Source: AP-15 sp035509615
Lineage (GTDB): Bacteria; Pseudomonadota; Alphaproteobacteria; ATCC43930; CGMCC-115725
Assembly: GCA_035509615.1 (NCBI GenBank)
Contig: DATJLK010000073.1
Coordinates: 1 to 64,000, forward strand
Direction: 5' to 3'
DNA length: 64,000 bases
The position numbers were made by a program, and so were the translations under genes. Numbering within the stretch: position 1 is the first letter of the stretch; each line of letters starts with the position of its first letter. Shown here piece after piece: positions 34,873 through 43,530 of the stretch. The notes under the pieces were generated by a model. The model did no database searches. It saw nothing but the letters and a program-made list of their open reading frames with translations, and was not told the DNA's origin.

Positions 34873-37761
34873 ATGCTCGCAGCAGGCGATCAACCGGTTT
34901 ACGCGTCCGGTGAGTGCGAGATCGACCTCTCCCGGCGTGAACTGCGGGTTCTGGGCACACCGGTTCCGGTCGGTGGGCGCGCCTTTGAGGTGATTGCAAT
35001 CCTCGCCCAATCGGCCGGCCAGCTCGTCACCAAGAGGGAGTTGATGGGCCGCATCTGGCCGGACGCGATCGTCCTGGAAAACACGCTCTACGTACACACG
35101 GCCGCGATCCGCAAGGCCCTCGGCCCCTATCGGGAATTATTAAAGACCGAGTCCGGTCGCGGCTACCGTCTGCTCGGCAACTGGACCGTCCAGCATCACC
35201 CCCAGCATCACCCCCAGCATCACCCGCTGTCGATGCCGGCGAGCGGCCCCCGGCCGACGCAGGCATCGAGAGAAACCGTGGAAAGCAATTTCCCCGCGCC
35301 CGTTTCGGGCCTCGTTGGCCGCTCGGCGGCAGAGCAGAAATTGCGCGATCTCGTCTCCGCCTATCGCGTCGTAACGGTGACCGGGCCTGGCGGCATCGGC
35401 AAAACCGTTCTTGCCTTAGAGGTCGCCCGCAACCTCCTCGCCGAATTTGACGATGGCGGGTGGCTGGTCGAACTCGCCTCGCTGGCCGATCCCGCCCTCA
35501 TACCCTCCGCCGTGGCCCGCGTGCTCGGGCTGAACCTCGGAGGCGAAGCGGTTTCTGCCGAGGCACTGGCTCGCGCTGTCGGGGATCAGAAACTCCTGCT
35601 GGTCCTCGACAATTGCGAGCACGTCATCGATATGGCGGCGGATTTGGCCGCGACCTTCGTGCGCATATGCCCGCGCACGACGATCATCGCGACAAGCCGC
35701 GAGGTCTTGCGGATCGAAGGCGAGTCGGTCTATCGCGTGCCGCCGCTCGACGTGCCGGCGATCGGGCGGGAGGAACCGGACCATATTCTCGGTCAAAGCG
35801 CGGTGGAGCTTTTCATCGCCAGAGCGAAAGCGCTGAACTCGGACTTCGCTCCCCGGACCGCAAACCTGTCGACGATTGCCGCGATCTGTCGCCACCTCGA
35901 CGGCATACCGCTTGCCATCGAATTTGCGGCGGCGCGCACCGATACGCTCGGCCTCGACCAGGTGGCCGCCAGCCTGCGCGATCGCTTTGCCCTGTTGACC
36001 AGCGGCCGCCGGGCCGCGGTCCCCCGGCATCGGACGCTGCGCACCACGCTCGATTGGAGCTATGACTTGCTGTCCGAGCCGGAGCGGCGCCTGTTGCGCC
36101 ATCTGGCCATCTTTCCGGCCGGTTTTACATTGCCGGCGGCGGCGGCAGTCGTCGACGACCTCGATGGTCTCGAAGCGCGCGTTGTGCACGGCATTACCAG
36201 TCTGGTCCACAAATCGCTCGTGACCCTGGACCGGTCAACGTCAACGACGCGATGGAACCTGCTGGAGACGACACGGGCCCATGCGTTGGAAAAGCTCGCC
36301 GCGCATGACGAAATCGGCATGGCAGCGCGGCGTCACGCCGAATTCTATCGGGATCTGTTTGCGTCGCGGCGGCTCGACTCACACGTGCCAGGCGAAGAGA
36401 TGGAGCCGTTCACCCGCGAACTCGACAACGTCCGTGCGGCGCTGGATTGGTGCTTCTCCGCTGCGGGAGATGCGGAAATCGGCGTGACCCTGACCGCCGC
36501 CTACGTGCCGGCCTGGCTGCACGCGGCATTGCCAACCGAGTGCCGCGAGCGCACCGAGCGCGCCATGAACAATCTGGCGCCGGGAATGAAGATCAGCATG
36601 CCGTTGCAGATGCAGCTGCACTTTGCGTTCGGGCTGATGCCGGCCTACACGATGAGCCCGGTCGAACCGGCCAAGGCGGCGCTCGCCAAAGCGCTTAGCC
36701 TGGCCGAGCATATCGGCGACCTGCAAGCCCAGTTTCAGATCCTTTGGGGCCTGTGGGTCCTCAACTCCGAGAGCGGCGAATGCCATGCCGCATACTCCGT
36801 GACGGAACAGTTGTCGCGCGTGGCCCAACGCACCGGCGATCCGTCAGCCGGTCTGATGGCCGAACGCCTGCGCGGCTTCACCCTGGAGATGCAGGGCCGC
36901 CATCAGCAGGCGCGAGAGTGCTCCGAACACGTCGTCCGGCACCATGTCGCACCGACGGATCGGCGTTTGACGGCCTGGGGTCAGTTTGACCAGCGGGTGC
37001 TGGCGCGCGCGATGCTGGCGCGGGCGCTTTGGTTTCAGGGGTACGCTGACCAGGCCGTCGATCAAGCCCGGTTCAGTCTGGAGGAAGCACAGCGCACGAA
37101 TTTTCCGTTGTCGATCGGCGAAGCGCTGCGGGTTGCGGTATGCGATATCGCGCTGATGACCGGTGATCTGGCGACCGCGGACCGGTCGATAACGATGTTG
37201 ATCGACATCGCAACCAGCCGGAACGCTCCGTTCTGGGGGATACTGGGGCGGTGCCTGCGGGGAAAACTGTTGGTCATCCGCGGTGAATTCGCCCAGGGAT
37301 CCGCTCTGTTACGCACCGAGCTGGAGTTTTGCGAAAAGGCTGGCTGGCCGATCTGGTATCCGGAATTCATCGGCGCCCTGGCGGAAGGCCTGGCCGGGCT
37401 TGGACAGGTCGCCGAAGCCCGCGCCGCGGTCGACAAGGGGTTGGCGAGTGCCGATCGCGGTGGGGAGCGGGTCTACTATCCCGAATTGCTGCGCCTCAAG
37501 GGCGAGTTGTTGTTGCTGTCTCGGCAGGCATCAGGTCAGCCCGGCTCCGGGGCAGAACAGAGCTTTGCGGCCGCACTCTGCCTGGCCCGACAACAGGGGG
37601 CCCTCGCCTTGGAGTTGCGCGCCGCGCTCAGTCTCGCGCGCTTGCGGGTCGCCCAGGATCGACCTGACGAGGCGAGCCGAATATTGCACCCCATCTACGA
37701 CCGGTTCACCGAGGGTTTTGGGACGGCGGATTTGCGCGCGGCCCGTCGCTTGCTCACCTGA
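34873..37761 (+). CDS. Winged-helix (OmpR-type) regulator with STAND/NB-ARC ATPase and TPR-like C-terminus
   Basis: The protein has 962 aa in three parts. Residues about 10-105 form an OmpR/PhoB-type DNA-binding winged helix (LSRRELRVLG...GRAFEVIAILAQ...LENTLYVHTAAIRKALG...GRGYRLLG). Residues about 150-500 form an ATPase of the STAND type, with Walker A VTGPGGIGKT, Walker B KLLLVLDNCEHV, sensor IIATSREVLRIEGE and GIPLAIEFAAART. The rest is a helical repeat region like the TPR part of such regulators. There is no receiver domain. This architecture senses ligands or proteins through the C-terminus and uses ATP-driven switching. Its divergent neighbour is the haloalkane dehalogenase, a likely but unproven target. 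The start has no strong ribosome site. Confidence 0.88.
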   Translation: MLAAGDQPVYASGECEIDLSRRELRVLGTPVPVGGRAFEVIAILAQSAGQLVTKRELMGRIWPDAIVLENTLYVHTAAIRKALGPYRELLKTESGRGYRLLGNWTVQHHPQHHPQHHPLSMPASGPRPTQASRETVESNFPAPVSGLVGRSAAEQKLRDLVSAYRVVTVTGPGGIGKTVLALEVARNLLAEFDDGGWLVELASLADPALIPSAVARVLGLNLGGEAVSAEALARAVGDQKLLLVLDNCEHVIDMAADLAATFVRICPRTTIIATSREVLRIEGESVYRVPPLDVPAIGREEPDHILGQSAVELFIARAKALNSDFAPRTANLSTIAAICRHLDGIPLAIEFAAARTDTLGLDQVAASLRDRFALLTSGRRAAVPRHRTLRTTLDWSYDLLSEPERRLLRHLAIFPAGFTLPAAAAVVDDLDGLEARVVHGITSLVHKSLVTLDRSTSTTRWNLLETTRAHALEKLAAHDEIGMAARRHAEFYRDLFASRRLDSHVPGEEMEPFTRELDNVRAALDWCFSAAGDAEIGVTLTAAYVPAWLHAALPTECRERTERAMNNLAPGMKISMPLQMQLHFAFGLMPAYTMSPVEPAKAALAKALSLAEHIGDLQAQFQILWGLWVLNSESGECHAAYSVTEQLSRVAQRTGDPSAGLMAERLRGFTLEMQGRHQQARECSEHVVRHHVAPTDRRLTAWGQFDQRVLARAMLARALWFQGYADQAVDQARFSLEEAQRTNFPLSIGEALRVAVCDIALMTGDLATADRSITMLIDIATSRNAPFWGILGRCLRGKLLVIRGEFAQGSALLRTELEFCEKAGWPIWYPEFIGALAEGLAGLGQVAEARAAVDKGLASADRGGERVYYPELLRLKGELLLLSRQASGQPGSGAEQSFAAALCLARQQGALALELRAALSLARLRVAQDRPDEASRILHPIYDRFTEGFGTADLRAARRLLT
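35191..35225. repeat. 12-bp tandem repeat encoding a His-Pro linker
   Basis: CAGCATCACCCC is repeated three times (the last unit ends CCCG) inside the regulator gene and encodes QHHP-QHHP-QHHP. It lies just after the DNA-binding domain and before the ATPase, so it is a flexible linker that could vary in length by slippage without loss of frame. Confidence 0.85.
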
Positions 37762-38039
37762 TTGATCCGCATCGCGTCTGCCGGGCGCGCGGCACGACAA
37801 GGTAATCGCAAGGTTCCGAGCAAACGGAATCGCAGGTTCGCTGCTGCGATCAGATCCTCGGCCTGCCGTGGCCAGTCTGGCGCTGCATTGCCACCGGGCC
37901 CGGAGTCACAAAATTAACCATCTCCCGCAAATAGGTAATTGAAGTATTGGTTAACTATATTTTCCGGGAGTGAAGGAGCAGGAAAAATGCTATACATATG
38001 CGGATCAATCTCCGAAGGGATCAAACGGGAGACAAATGC

Positions 38040-38492
38040 GTGGCTAGCGACCAGTCTGCCGCTCAAACTCCCGTACAGGCCGTTGTCGTCAATGATCGCG
38101 ACATAGAATTGGCGCAAGAGGCGCTCGTCGAATGGGGCATCCTCGACCCCCAACAGTCTGACCGCGACGTGTTGTGCCTGATGGTGGCGCGCAAGATTGC
38201 GCAACGGAGAGCGGCATGCCTGACCGAATTGTATGCCTTGCGACCGGCGCCCGAACCGGGCGAGGCTCTGGACGCATATTGCAGCCGCATGGTCGCAGAA
38301 TTGGGCACGACCGACCCGTCCCTGCGCATCGCCCTCACTAGCGCGGGGATGCTTGCGATCAGCCGGTTCCTGAATGAGATCGAGACGCCTGCATTCGTCT
38401 GGAGAGTTTCTGATTTTACAGGCGAGTCATCTGAGCGGGTTCGCGGTATCGTCGCCAGCATCAGGCGGGAGTCAAGTACCAAGGCGCGCTGA
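38040..38492 (+). CDS. Protein of unknown function
   Basis: I do not recognise this 150-aa protein. It is helical with no membrane segment or signal: an N-terminal NDRDIELAQEALVEWGILDP region, a middle RKIAQRRAACLTELYAL, and a C-terminal VWRVSDFTGESSERVRGIVASIRRE. I start it at the GTG at 38040, which has GGAG 8 nt upstream; an ATG in frame at 37998 is possible. A different 39-codon frame beginning at the ATG at 37987 has its own GGAG and overlaps this gene. It could be a leader peptide or chance. The upstream 80 bp (37910-37990) are unusually AT-rich, which suggests a promoter. Confidence 0.6.
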   Translation: MASDQSAAQTPVQAVVVNDRDIELAQEALVEWGILDPQQSDRDVLCLMVARKIAQRRAACLTELYALRPAPEPGEALDAYCSRMVAELGTTDPSLRIALTSAGMLAISRFLNEIETPAFVWRVSDFTGESSERVRGIVASIRRESSTKAR

Positions 38493-38694
38493 TTGGGGCA
38501 ATGGCCCCGCCCGGCCGAGATTGGGCGATAGAGCGGCCCAACCGGCCCGAACCCACTTCAACCGCGAAAGACCGGACGCAGGCATCCCGTCGATTTCGAT
38601 GCGACGGAAAACCGCGTAGCTGGCTGTAACAGCGGAGGCAAGCCAATTGCGTCCCTGGCTCTCGGCCTTGCCCGGGTGATATCCCCTGCCGAGA

Positions 38695-38724
38695 GGTTCA
38701 CGACGGGTGGGTTCACGACGGGTG
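38695..38724. repeat. 15-bp perfect tandem duplication
   Basis: GGTTCACGACGGGTG occurs at 38695-38709 and again at 38710-38724. It is non-coding and probably slippage-derived. Confidence 0.8.
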
Positions 38725-38752
38725 CAGGGGCAGGCCGGGTTCGCCTGCTACG

Positions 38753-38808
38753 CGCGCGAGGGGGTAAAGCCGCATCGGAACGCGCGAGGGGGTAAAGCCG
38801 CATCGGAA
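38753..38808. repeat. 28-bp perfect tandem duplication upstream of gpmI
   Basis: The unit running from CGCGCGAGGGGG to GCATCGGAA is present twice without a mismatch (38753-38780 and 38781-38808), 65 bp before the gpmI start. There are only two copies and no spacers, so this is not a CRISPR. It could change promoter spacing if it lies inside the gpmI promoter. Confidence 0.85.
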
Positions 38809-38872
38809 CACTAGGTGGATCGTCGCGGTTTCGCGTATATCAGCCATTGCCACTGCCGGAGGTTGAAACGTC

Positions 38873-40456
38873 ATGCGATCCTATTCCAGACCGCGTCCGC
38901 TGGTGCTGTGCATCCTTGATGGCTGGGGCGAGCGTGATGACGGAGCCGACAATGCGATAGATCGCGCGCACCTGCCGGTCTGGCGGCGGCTGATGGCACG
39001 CTGGCCGCATGCGCATCTGCAGGCGAGCGAGCACTTTGTCGGGTTGCCCGACGGGCAGATGGGCAATTCCGAGGTCGGCCACACCAATCTCGGCGCCGGC
39101 CGCCTCGTCATGCAGGATCTGCCGCGGATCGACGCGGCGATCGCTTCGGGCGAACTGGCGCGGATGCCGACGCTGCGCGATTTTATCGACCGACTCAAGA
39201 AGAGCGGCGGCAGCGCGCAGGTGATGGGACTGATGTCGCCGGGCGGGGTGCATTCACACCAGCGCCAGATCGCCGCTCTCGCCCGCATCCTCGCCGAGAG
39301 CGGGGTAGCGGTGGCGGTGCACGCGTTTCTCGACGGCCGCGACACGCCGCCCCAGGCTGCCTTGGCCTATCTCGACAAATTCGCGGCCGATGTCGCCGGT
39401 CTCGGCAATCTGCGGATTGCCAGCGTTAGCGGCCGGTACTACGCAATGGATCGCGACAAGCGCTGGGACCGCGTCGGCGACGCCTATCGGATCATCGTCG
39501 ACGGCACCGGCGAGCCTGCGCCCAGCGCCGCGGTGGCGGTGGAGAGGGCTTATCAGCGCGGCGAGACCGACGAGTTCGTGCGGCCGACCGCAATCGCCGG
39601 ATATCGTGGGATGCGCGACGGCGATGGTGTGCTGTTGGCCAATTTCCGCGCCGATCGCATTCGCGAGATCGCCGCCGCCTTGCTCGACCCGGATTTTGCC
39701 GGATTTGAGCGCGACCGAAGGGTCCAGTTCGCGGCAGCACTCGGTCTCGTCGAATATTCGACTGACCTCAATCGCTTTCTCGGCACTCTGTTCCCGCCGG
39801 AAAATCTTGACGACACCTTTGGCGAGGTGATCTCAAAGGCAGGGCTGACCCAACTGCGCATTGCCGAAACCGAGAAATATGCGCATGTGACGTTTTTCTT
39901 TAACGGCGGTCGCGAAACGGTCTTTGCCGGCGAGGAACGGGTTCTGGTGCCGTCGCCCAAAGTCGCGACTTACGATCAGCAGCCGGAAATGTCGGCGCCC
40001 GAACTGACCGACAAAGTCGTTGAAGCGATCGCTTCGGGCAGGTTCGACGTCATCGTGCTGAACTACGCCAATGCCGACATGGTCGGACATACCGGCCGTC
40101 TCGACGCCGCGGTCAAGGCGGTCGAGACGATCGACACCTGTCTTGGGCGGGTCGCGGCGGCGATCGAGAAAGCCGGCGGCACGCTCGTCATCACCGCCGA
40201 TCATGGTAACGCCGAGATGATGCGCGATCCGCAAAACGGCGGTCCGCACACGGCGCACACCTTGAACCCGGTGCCGTTTCTCGTGGTCCATCCGCCGGGT
40301 GCGGCCGTCAGCCTCGGCGACGGGCGCCTCGCCGATGTCGCCCCGACCCTGCTCGACATTCTCGGGCTCGAACAGCCGGTGGCGATGACCGGACATTCGT
40401 TGCTTTGCCGGCCATCGCGCATTCAACTGCAGGAAAACCGGCTCAGCGCCAACTAG
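38873..40456 (+). CDS. gpmI: 2,3-bisphosphoglycerate-independent phosphoglycerate mutase
   Basis: GpmI interconverts 3- and 2-phosphoglycerate in glycolysis using two Mn ions. The 527-aa protein has the alkaline-phosphatase-fold metal motif VLCILDGWGERDD near residue 11, the phosphoserine nucleophile S66 in QMGNSEVGH, GGVHSHQRQI near 123, FLDGRDTPP near 150, and the C-terminal metal ligands NYANADMVGHTG near 400 and TADHGNAEMM near 443. The ATG follows GGAGG at an 8-nt spacing. It is followed 89 nt later by ctpA; the envC-like peptidase gene often found between them in alphaproteobacteria is missing. Confidence 0.96.
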   Translation: MRSYSRPRPLVLCILDGWGERDDGADNAIDRAHLPVWRRLMARWPHAHLQASEHFVGLPDGQMGNSEVGHTNLGAGRLVMQDLPRIDAAIASGELARMPTLRDFIDRLKKSGGSAQVMGLMSPGGVHSHQRQIAALARILAESGVAVAVHAFLDGRDTPPQAALAYLDKFAADVAGLGNLRIASVSGRYYAMDRDKRWDRVGDAYRIIVDGTGEPAPSAAVAVERAYQRGETDEFVRPTAIAGYRGMRDGDGVLLANFRADRIREIAAALLDPDFAGFERDRRVQFAAALGLVEYSTDLNRFLGTLFPPENLDDTFGEVISKAGLTQLRIAETEKYAHVTFFFNGGRETVFAGEERVLVPSPKVATYDQQPEMSAPELTDKVVEAIASGRFDVIVLNYANADMVGHTGRLDAAVKAVETIDTCLGRVAAAIEKAGGTLVITADHGNAEMMRDPQNGGPHTAHTLNPVPFLVVHPPGAAVSLGDGRLADVAPTLLDILGLEQPVAMTGHSLLCRPSRIQLQENRLSAN

Positions 40457-40545
40457 TCGCGGTTACTGCGGAGTTCTTGATCGAGAGCCGAGCCGGCGCG
40501 TATTATCCCTTGCGATCAAAGTCGGAGCAATCACAGGGTGAATAA

Positions 40546-41838
40546 ATGAGACGTTTGGGGCTGGCTGCGGTAAGTGTCGCGGCCGTGTTGGCGTTTTCAT
40601 TGCGGCAGGACATCGGGGTGGCCGCGCCCAATACGTCAAATTCATCCGAAACTTACAAGGAACTTAATCTGTTCGGCGAAGTCTTCGAAGATGTGCGTGC
40701 CGACTATGCCGGTAAAGTCGATGATGACTCGTTGGTCGAATCAGCGATCAACGGGATGCTGACCTCGCTCGACCCGCATTCGAATTATTTGAATACGAAA
40801 AACTTCGACGACATGAAAGTGCAGACCCGGGGCGAGTTTGGCGGCCTCGGCATCGAAGTGTCGATGGAGAACGGCATCGTCAAAGTCGTATCGCCGATCG
40901 ACGATACGCCGGCGGCGCGGGCCGGCCTGAAGCCTGGCGACCTGATCACGGCGATCGATGGCCTGCCGGTCCAAGGCATGACCCTGCCGCAGGCGGTCGA
41001 TAAGATGCGGGGGCCGGTCAACAGCGACATTCGGCTGACGATTCAACGCAAAGGCCGCGATCCCTTCGACGTAAAGCTGACCCGAGCGACGATCCGCATC
41101 CAGTCGGTGCGCTCGCATCTCGTCGGTGACGACATCGGCTATATTCGCATTACCTCGTTCAACGAGCAGACCGATGTCGGGCTGAACAATGCGATGAAGA
41201 ACATCAAGCAACAGGCGGGCGACAAACTGCGCGGCATCGTGCTCGACCTGCGCAACAATCCGGGCGGGCTGCTCGACCAGGCGGTGGCGGTGTCCGACGC
41301 CTTCCTCGACAAAGGCGAAATCGTCTCAACCCGTGGCCGGCAGGCCGACGATGCCCAGCGCTTTGACGCCCGCCCTGGGGACGTCGCTTCCGGCCTGCCG
41401 CTCGCGGTATTGATCAACGGCGGATCGGCTTCGGCAAGCGAGATCGTCGCCGGCGCGCTGCAGGACCACCACCGGGCGATCCTGATAGGGACCCGCTCCT
41501 TTGGCAAAGGTTCGGTACAGACCATCATCCCGCTGCCCGGACATGGCGCCATGCGGTTGACGACGGCGCGCTACTACACCCCGTCGGGTCGGTCGATCCA
41601 GGCCAAGGGTATCGAGCCCGATATCGTCGTCGAGGCGGCCAAGATCGAAGCTCCGCCCGCCAAAAAGGGGGCGAAGCTCGCCGATGCGTCCGCTGTCAAA
41701 ACCGATGATTCCGGCGACGACGATATCGGGAGTTCGGTCGACCCGACGATCATGGGGACATCGGCCGACTATCAGATGACCCGCGCGGTCGACATGCTGC
41801 GCGGTATGGCCATGTACAACGCGCGACTGCTTAACTGA
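40546..41838 (+). CDS. ctpA: Carboxyl-terminal processing protease (S41 family)
   Basis: CtpA is a periplasmic Ser/Lys protease that trims C-termini of envelope proteins. The 430-aa protein has a short signal peptide (LGLAAVSVAAVLAFSLRQ), the N-terminal region LTSLDPHSNYL, a PDZ domain around residues 95-180 (GGLGIEVSMENGIVKVVSPI; GLKPGDLITAIDG) and the protease core. The Ser nucleophile is S296 in NGGSASASEIV and the general base is K321 in SFGKGSVQT, with the typical spacing of 25. The C-terminus after residue 360 is low-complexity (APPAKKGAKL...). The rppH gene follows 21 nt downstream, probably in the same operon. Confidence 0.95.
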   Translation: MRRLGLAAVSVAAVLAFSLRQDIGVAAPNTSNSSETYKELNLFGEVFEDVRADYAGKVDDDSLVESAINGMLTSLDPHSNYLNTKNFDDMKVQTRGEFGGLGIEVSMENGIVKVVSPIDDTPAARAGLKPGDLITAIDGLPVQGMTLPQAVDKMRGPVNSDIRLTIQRKGRDPFDVKLTRATIRIQSVRSHLVGDDIGYIRITSFNEQTDVGLNNAMKNIKQQAGDKLRGIVLDLRNNPGGLLDQAVAVSDAFLDKGEIVSTRGRQADDAQRFDARPGDVASGLPLAVLINGGSASASEIVAGALQDHHRAILIGTRSFGKGSVQTIIPLPGHGAMRLTTARYYTPSGRSIQAKGIEPDIVVEAAKIEAPPAKKGAKLADASAVKTDDSGDDDIGSSVDPTIMGTSADYQMTRAVDMLRGMAMYNARLLN

Positions 41839-41859
41839 TCGATCGGATAAGGAGTTCTG

Positions 41860-42372
41860 ATGCCGGCGGACAGCGAGAGGACGCGCTATCGCGAATGCGT
41901 CGGCATTATGCTGATCAACTGGCGCGGTCATGTTCTTGTCGCGCGTAGGGCCGATATGCCGTCGACGCCGGCGTGGCAGATGCCGCAGGGCGGGATCGAT
42001 TGGGGGGAAACGCCGCGCCAGGCAGCGATGCGCGAACTTGAGGAGGAAATCGGCACCGCCAAGGTCGAGATCGTCGCCGAGTGCCGCGATTGGTTGACCT
42101 ATGATTTCCCGGCGGAACTTGCGGGCCAGCGATGGGGCGGCCGTTTTCGCGGCCAGCGGCAGAAATGGTTTTTGATGCGGTTTAACGGCTGCAACGCCGA
42201 CATCGACCTCGGGTCGAGACATCCGGAGTTTGATGCCTTTCGCTGGGTCGATCCCGAAGAGCTACCAGGACTGATCGTCGCGTTCAAACGGCACGTCTAC
42301 GTCCGCGTCCTGAACGAATTCCGCGGGCATTGCCATGCCTGTCGCGCCGCGGCTCCAGAGGATCGGGCGTAA
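41860..42372 (+). CDS. rppH: RNA pyrophosphohydrolase (Nudix)
   Basis: RppH removes pyrophosphate from the 5' end of mRNAs and so starts their decay. The 170-aa protein has the complete Nudix box GGIDWGETPRQAAMRELEEEIG around residues 45-66 and the RppH-specific N-terminal CVGIMLIN and downstream GQRQKWFLMRF. The ATG is preceded by AAGGAG. It follows ctpA by 21 nt on the same strand, a common arrangement in this class. It ends convergent with ribokinase; the gap (42373-42550) contains only a loose inverted repeat. Confidence 0.94.
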   Translation: MPADSERTRYRECVGIMLINWRGHVLVARRADMPSTPAWQMPQGGIDWGETPRQAAMRELEEEIGTAKVEIVAECRDWLTYDFPAELAGQRWGGRFRGQRQKWFLMRFNGCNADIDLGSRHPEFDAFRWVDPEELPGLIVAFKRHVYVRVLNEFRGHCHACRAAAPEDRA

Positions 42373-42550
42373 CGACACGAACCGGACCCGCCGGCGCTGC
42401 CGTATCAGATGGGTGTCGTTGCGCCCGCAATGACGCACACGGACGAGGACGCACACTGGCAAGTGCACGGTGGGGCCGAGCGACCTAGCGACGCCGAGAT
42501 GCCGAGATAACGACCGGAGCCGGGGATCATCTTCCGCATTGACCAACCGG

Positions 42551-43432
42551 TCAGCGCTGCGGCAGCCGGCCCATCGCTTCCTCGATTGCGGCCGCATCGG
42601 GCATTGCCGCCTGTGCCCCGCGAGCAAGGCAGGCGAGGCCGGCCGCCGCACTCGCCCGTCGCAATCCGGTCTCAATGGGTTGGCCCTGCGCGAGCGCTGC
42701 CGCAAGCACGCCGACAAAGGTATCGCCAGCACCGGTCGTGTCGATCGCCGCGACCGGCAACGCCGGCACCGATAATGTCGCGCCGTTACGAAGATAGGCG
42801 TCGGCACCGGCGGCGCCGCGGGTCACGATCAACCCATGGCGCAGGGTTGTTGCGATCCGTGCCGGATCGGCGCCGAGAGTCGCCGCTTCCTGCTCGTTGG
42901 CGACGACCAGATCGATGTCGCGCAACAGGCTGTCGTCGAGTGCCCCGGCTGGTGCCAGGTTGAGCAGCACGTATCCTCCGGCCGCCCGCACCCGGCGGAT
43001 CATCGCCCCGGTTTCGGCGGACGGCACCTCCATCTGAGCGACCAGCACTATCCGGGGTCCGAGCAGCGCATCCGGTACCTGGTCGCTGCGCGCCATGAGA
43101 TTGGCGCCGGAAGCGACCGCGATAATGTTCTCTCCACCCTCCGACACCATGATCGCGGCACAGCCGGTGGGGGCTGCAACGGCGCGCACCAGGCCGGTAT
43201 CGATCCCGGCCCGCCGTAACGGATCGAGCGTCGTCGCGGCAAAGCCGTCCTCGCCAACCGCACCTGCGATCACGACAACGGCTCCAGCGCGGCGTGCCGC
43301 GAGCGCCTGATTGGCGCCCTTTCCGCCCGGCAACAGCAAATAATCGCCGCCGAGCACGGTTTCTCCGGGGCGCGGCAGACGAGGCACCGGCACCACCAGA
43401 TCGACATTGATCGAACCAAAGACCAGGATCAT
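42551..43432 (-). CDS. rbsK: Ribokinase (PfkB family)
   Basis: The enzyme phosphorylates ribose to ribose-5-phosphate. The 293-aa protein has the PfkB N-terminal signature FGSINVDLVVPVPRLPRPGE and LLPGGKGANQALAARRAG, and the ATP/catalytic motif DTTGAGDTFVG with the base D237. Conserved EMGVPSAET-like spacing (QMEVPSAETGAMI) and LVVANEQEA also fit ribokinase rather than fructokinase. No ribose transporter or rbsD is adjacent, so the sugar source is unclear and a related pentose or nucleoside is possible. It is divergent from the isochorismatase-like gene across about 100 bp. Confidence 0.9.
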   Translation of the reverse strand: MILVFGSINVDLVVPVPRLPRPGETVLGGDYLLLPGGKGANQALAARRAGAVVVIAGAVGEDGFAATTLDPLRRAGIDTGLVRAVAAPTGCAAIMVSEGGENIIAVASGANLMARSDQVPDALLGPRIVLVAQMEVPSAETGAMIRRVRAAGGYVLLNLAPAGALDDSLLRDIDLVVANEQEAATLGADPARIATTLRHGLIVTRGAAGADAYLRNGATLSVPALPVAAIDTTGAGDTFVGVLAAALAQGQPIETGLRRASAAAGLACLARGAQAAMPDAAAIEEAMGRLPQR

Positions 43433-43530
43433 GTGCCCGCACTTTTGTTCGCAGCCGGCTCGCCGGCGATGCTAATTAATCTTCGAAGCGGCAACGCGAT
43501 ACTCTCTTGGAGCCAGCAGGGAGGCCGGTC

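Larger units (their letters stand above)
38493..38872. other. 380-bp gap upstream of gpmI, with tandem repeats
   Basis: No gene is visible. The stretch carries two separate tandem duplications (38695-38724 and 38753-38808) and ends in the gpmI promoter/ribosome-site region (CACTGCCGGAGGTTGAAACGTC before the ATG at 38873). Confidence 0.6.

Noticed and set aside
37987..38106. 39-codon ORF with its own ribosome site overlapping the unknown gene at 38040
   Set aside because: It could be a leader peptide, but it overlaps the longer, better-supported frame and no conservation can be tested here.
38753..38808. Possible CRISPR repeat
   Set aside because: There are only two units directly abutting without spacers; it is a tandem duplication.
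42371..42420. Inverted repeat AACGACAC / GTGTCGTT between rppH and rbsK as a terminator
   Set aside because: The 34-nt separation and the lack of a T-run make an intrinsic terminator doubtful; pairs of this length can occur by chance.
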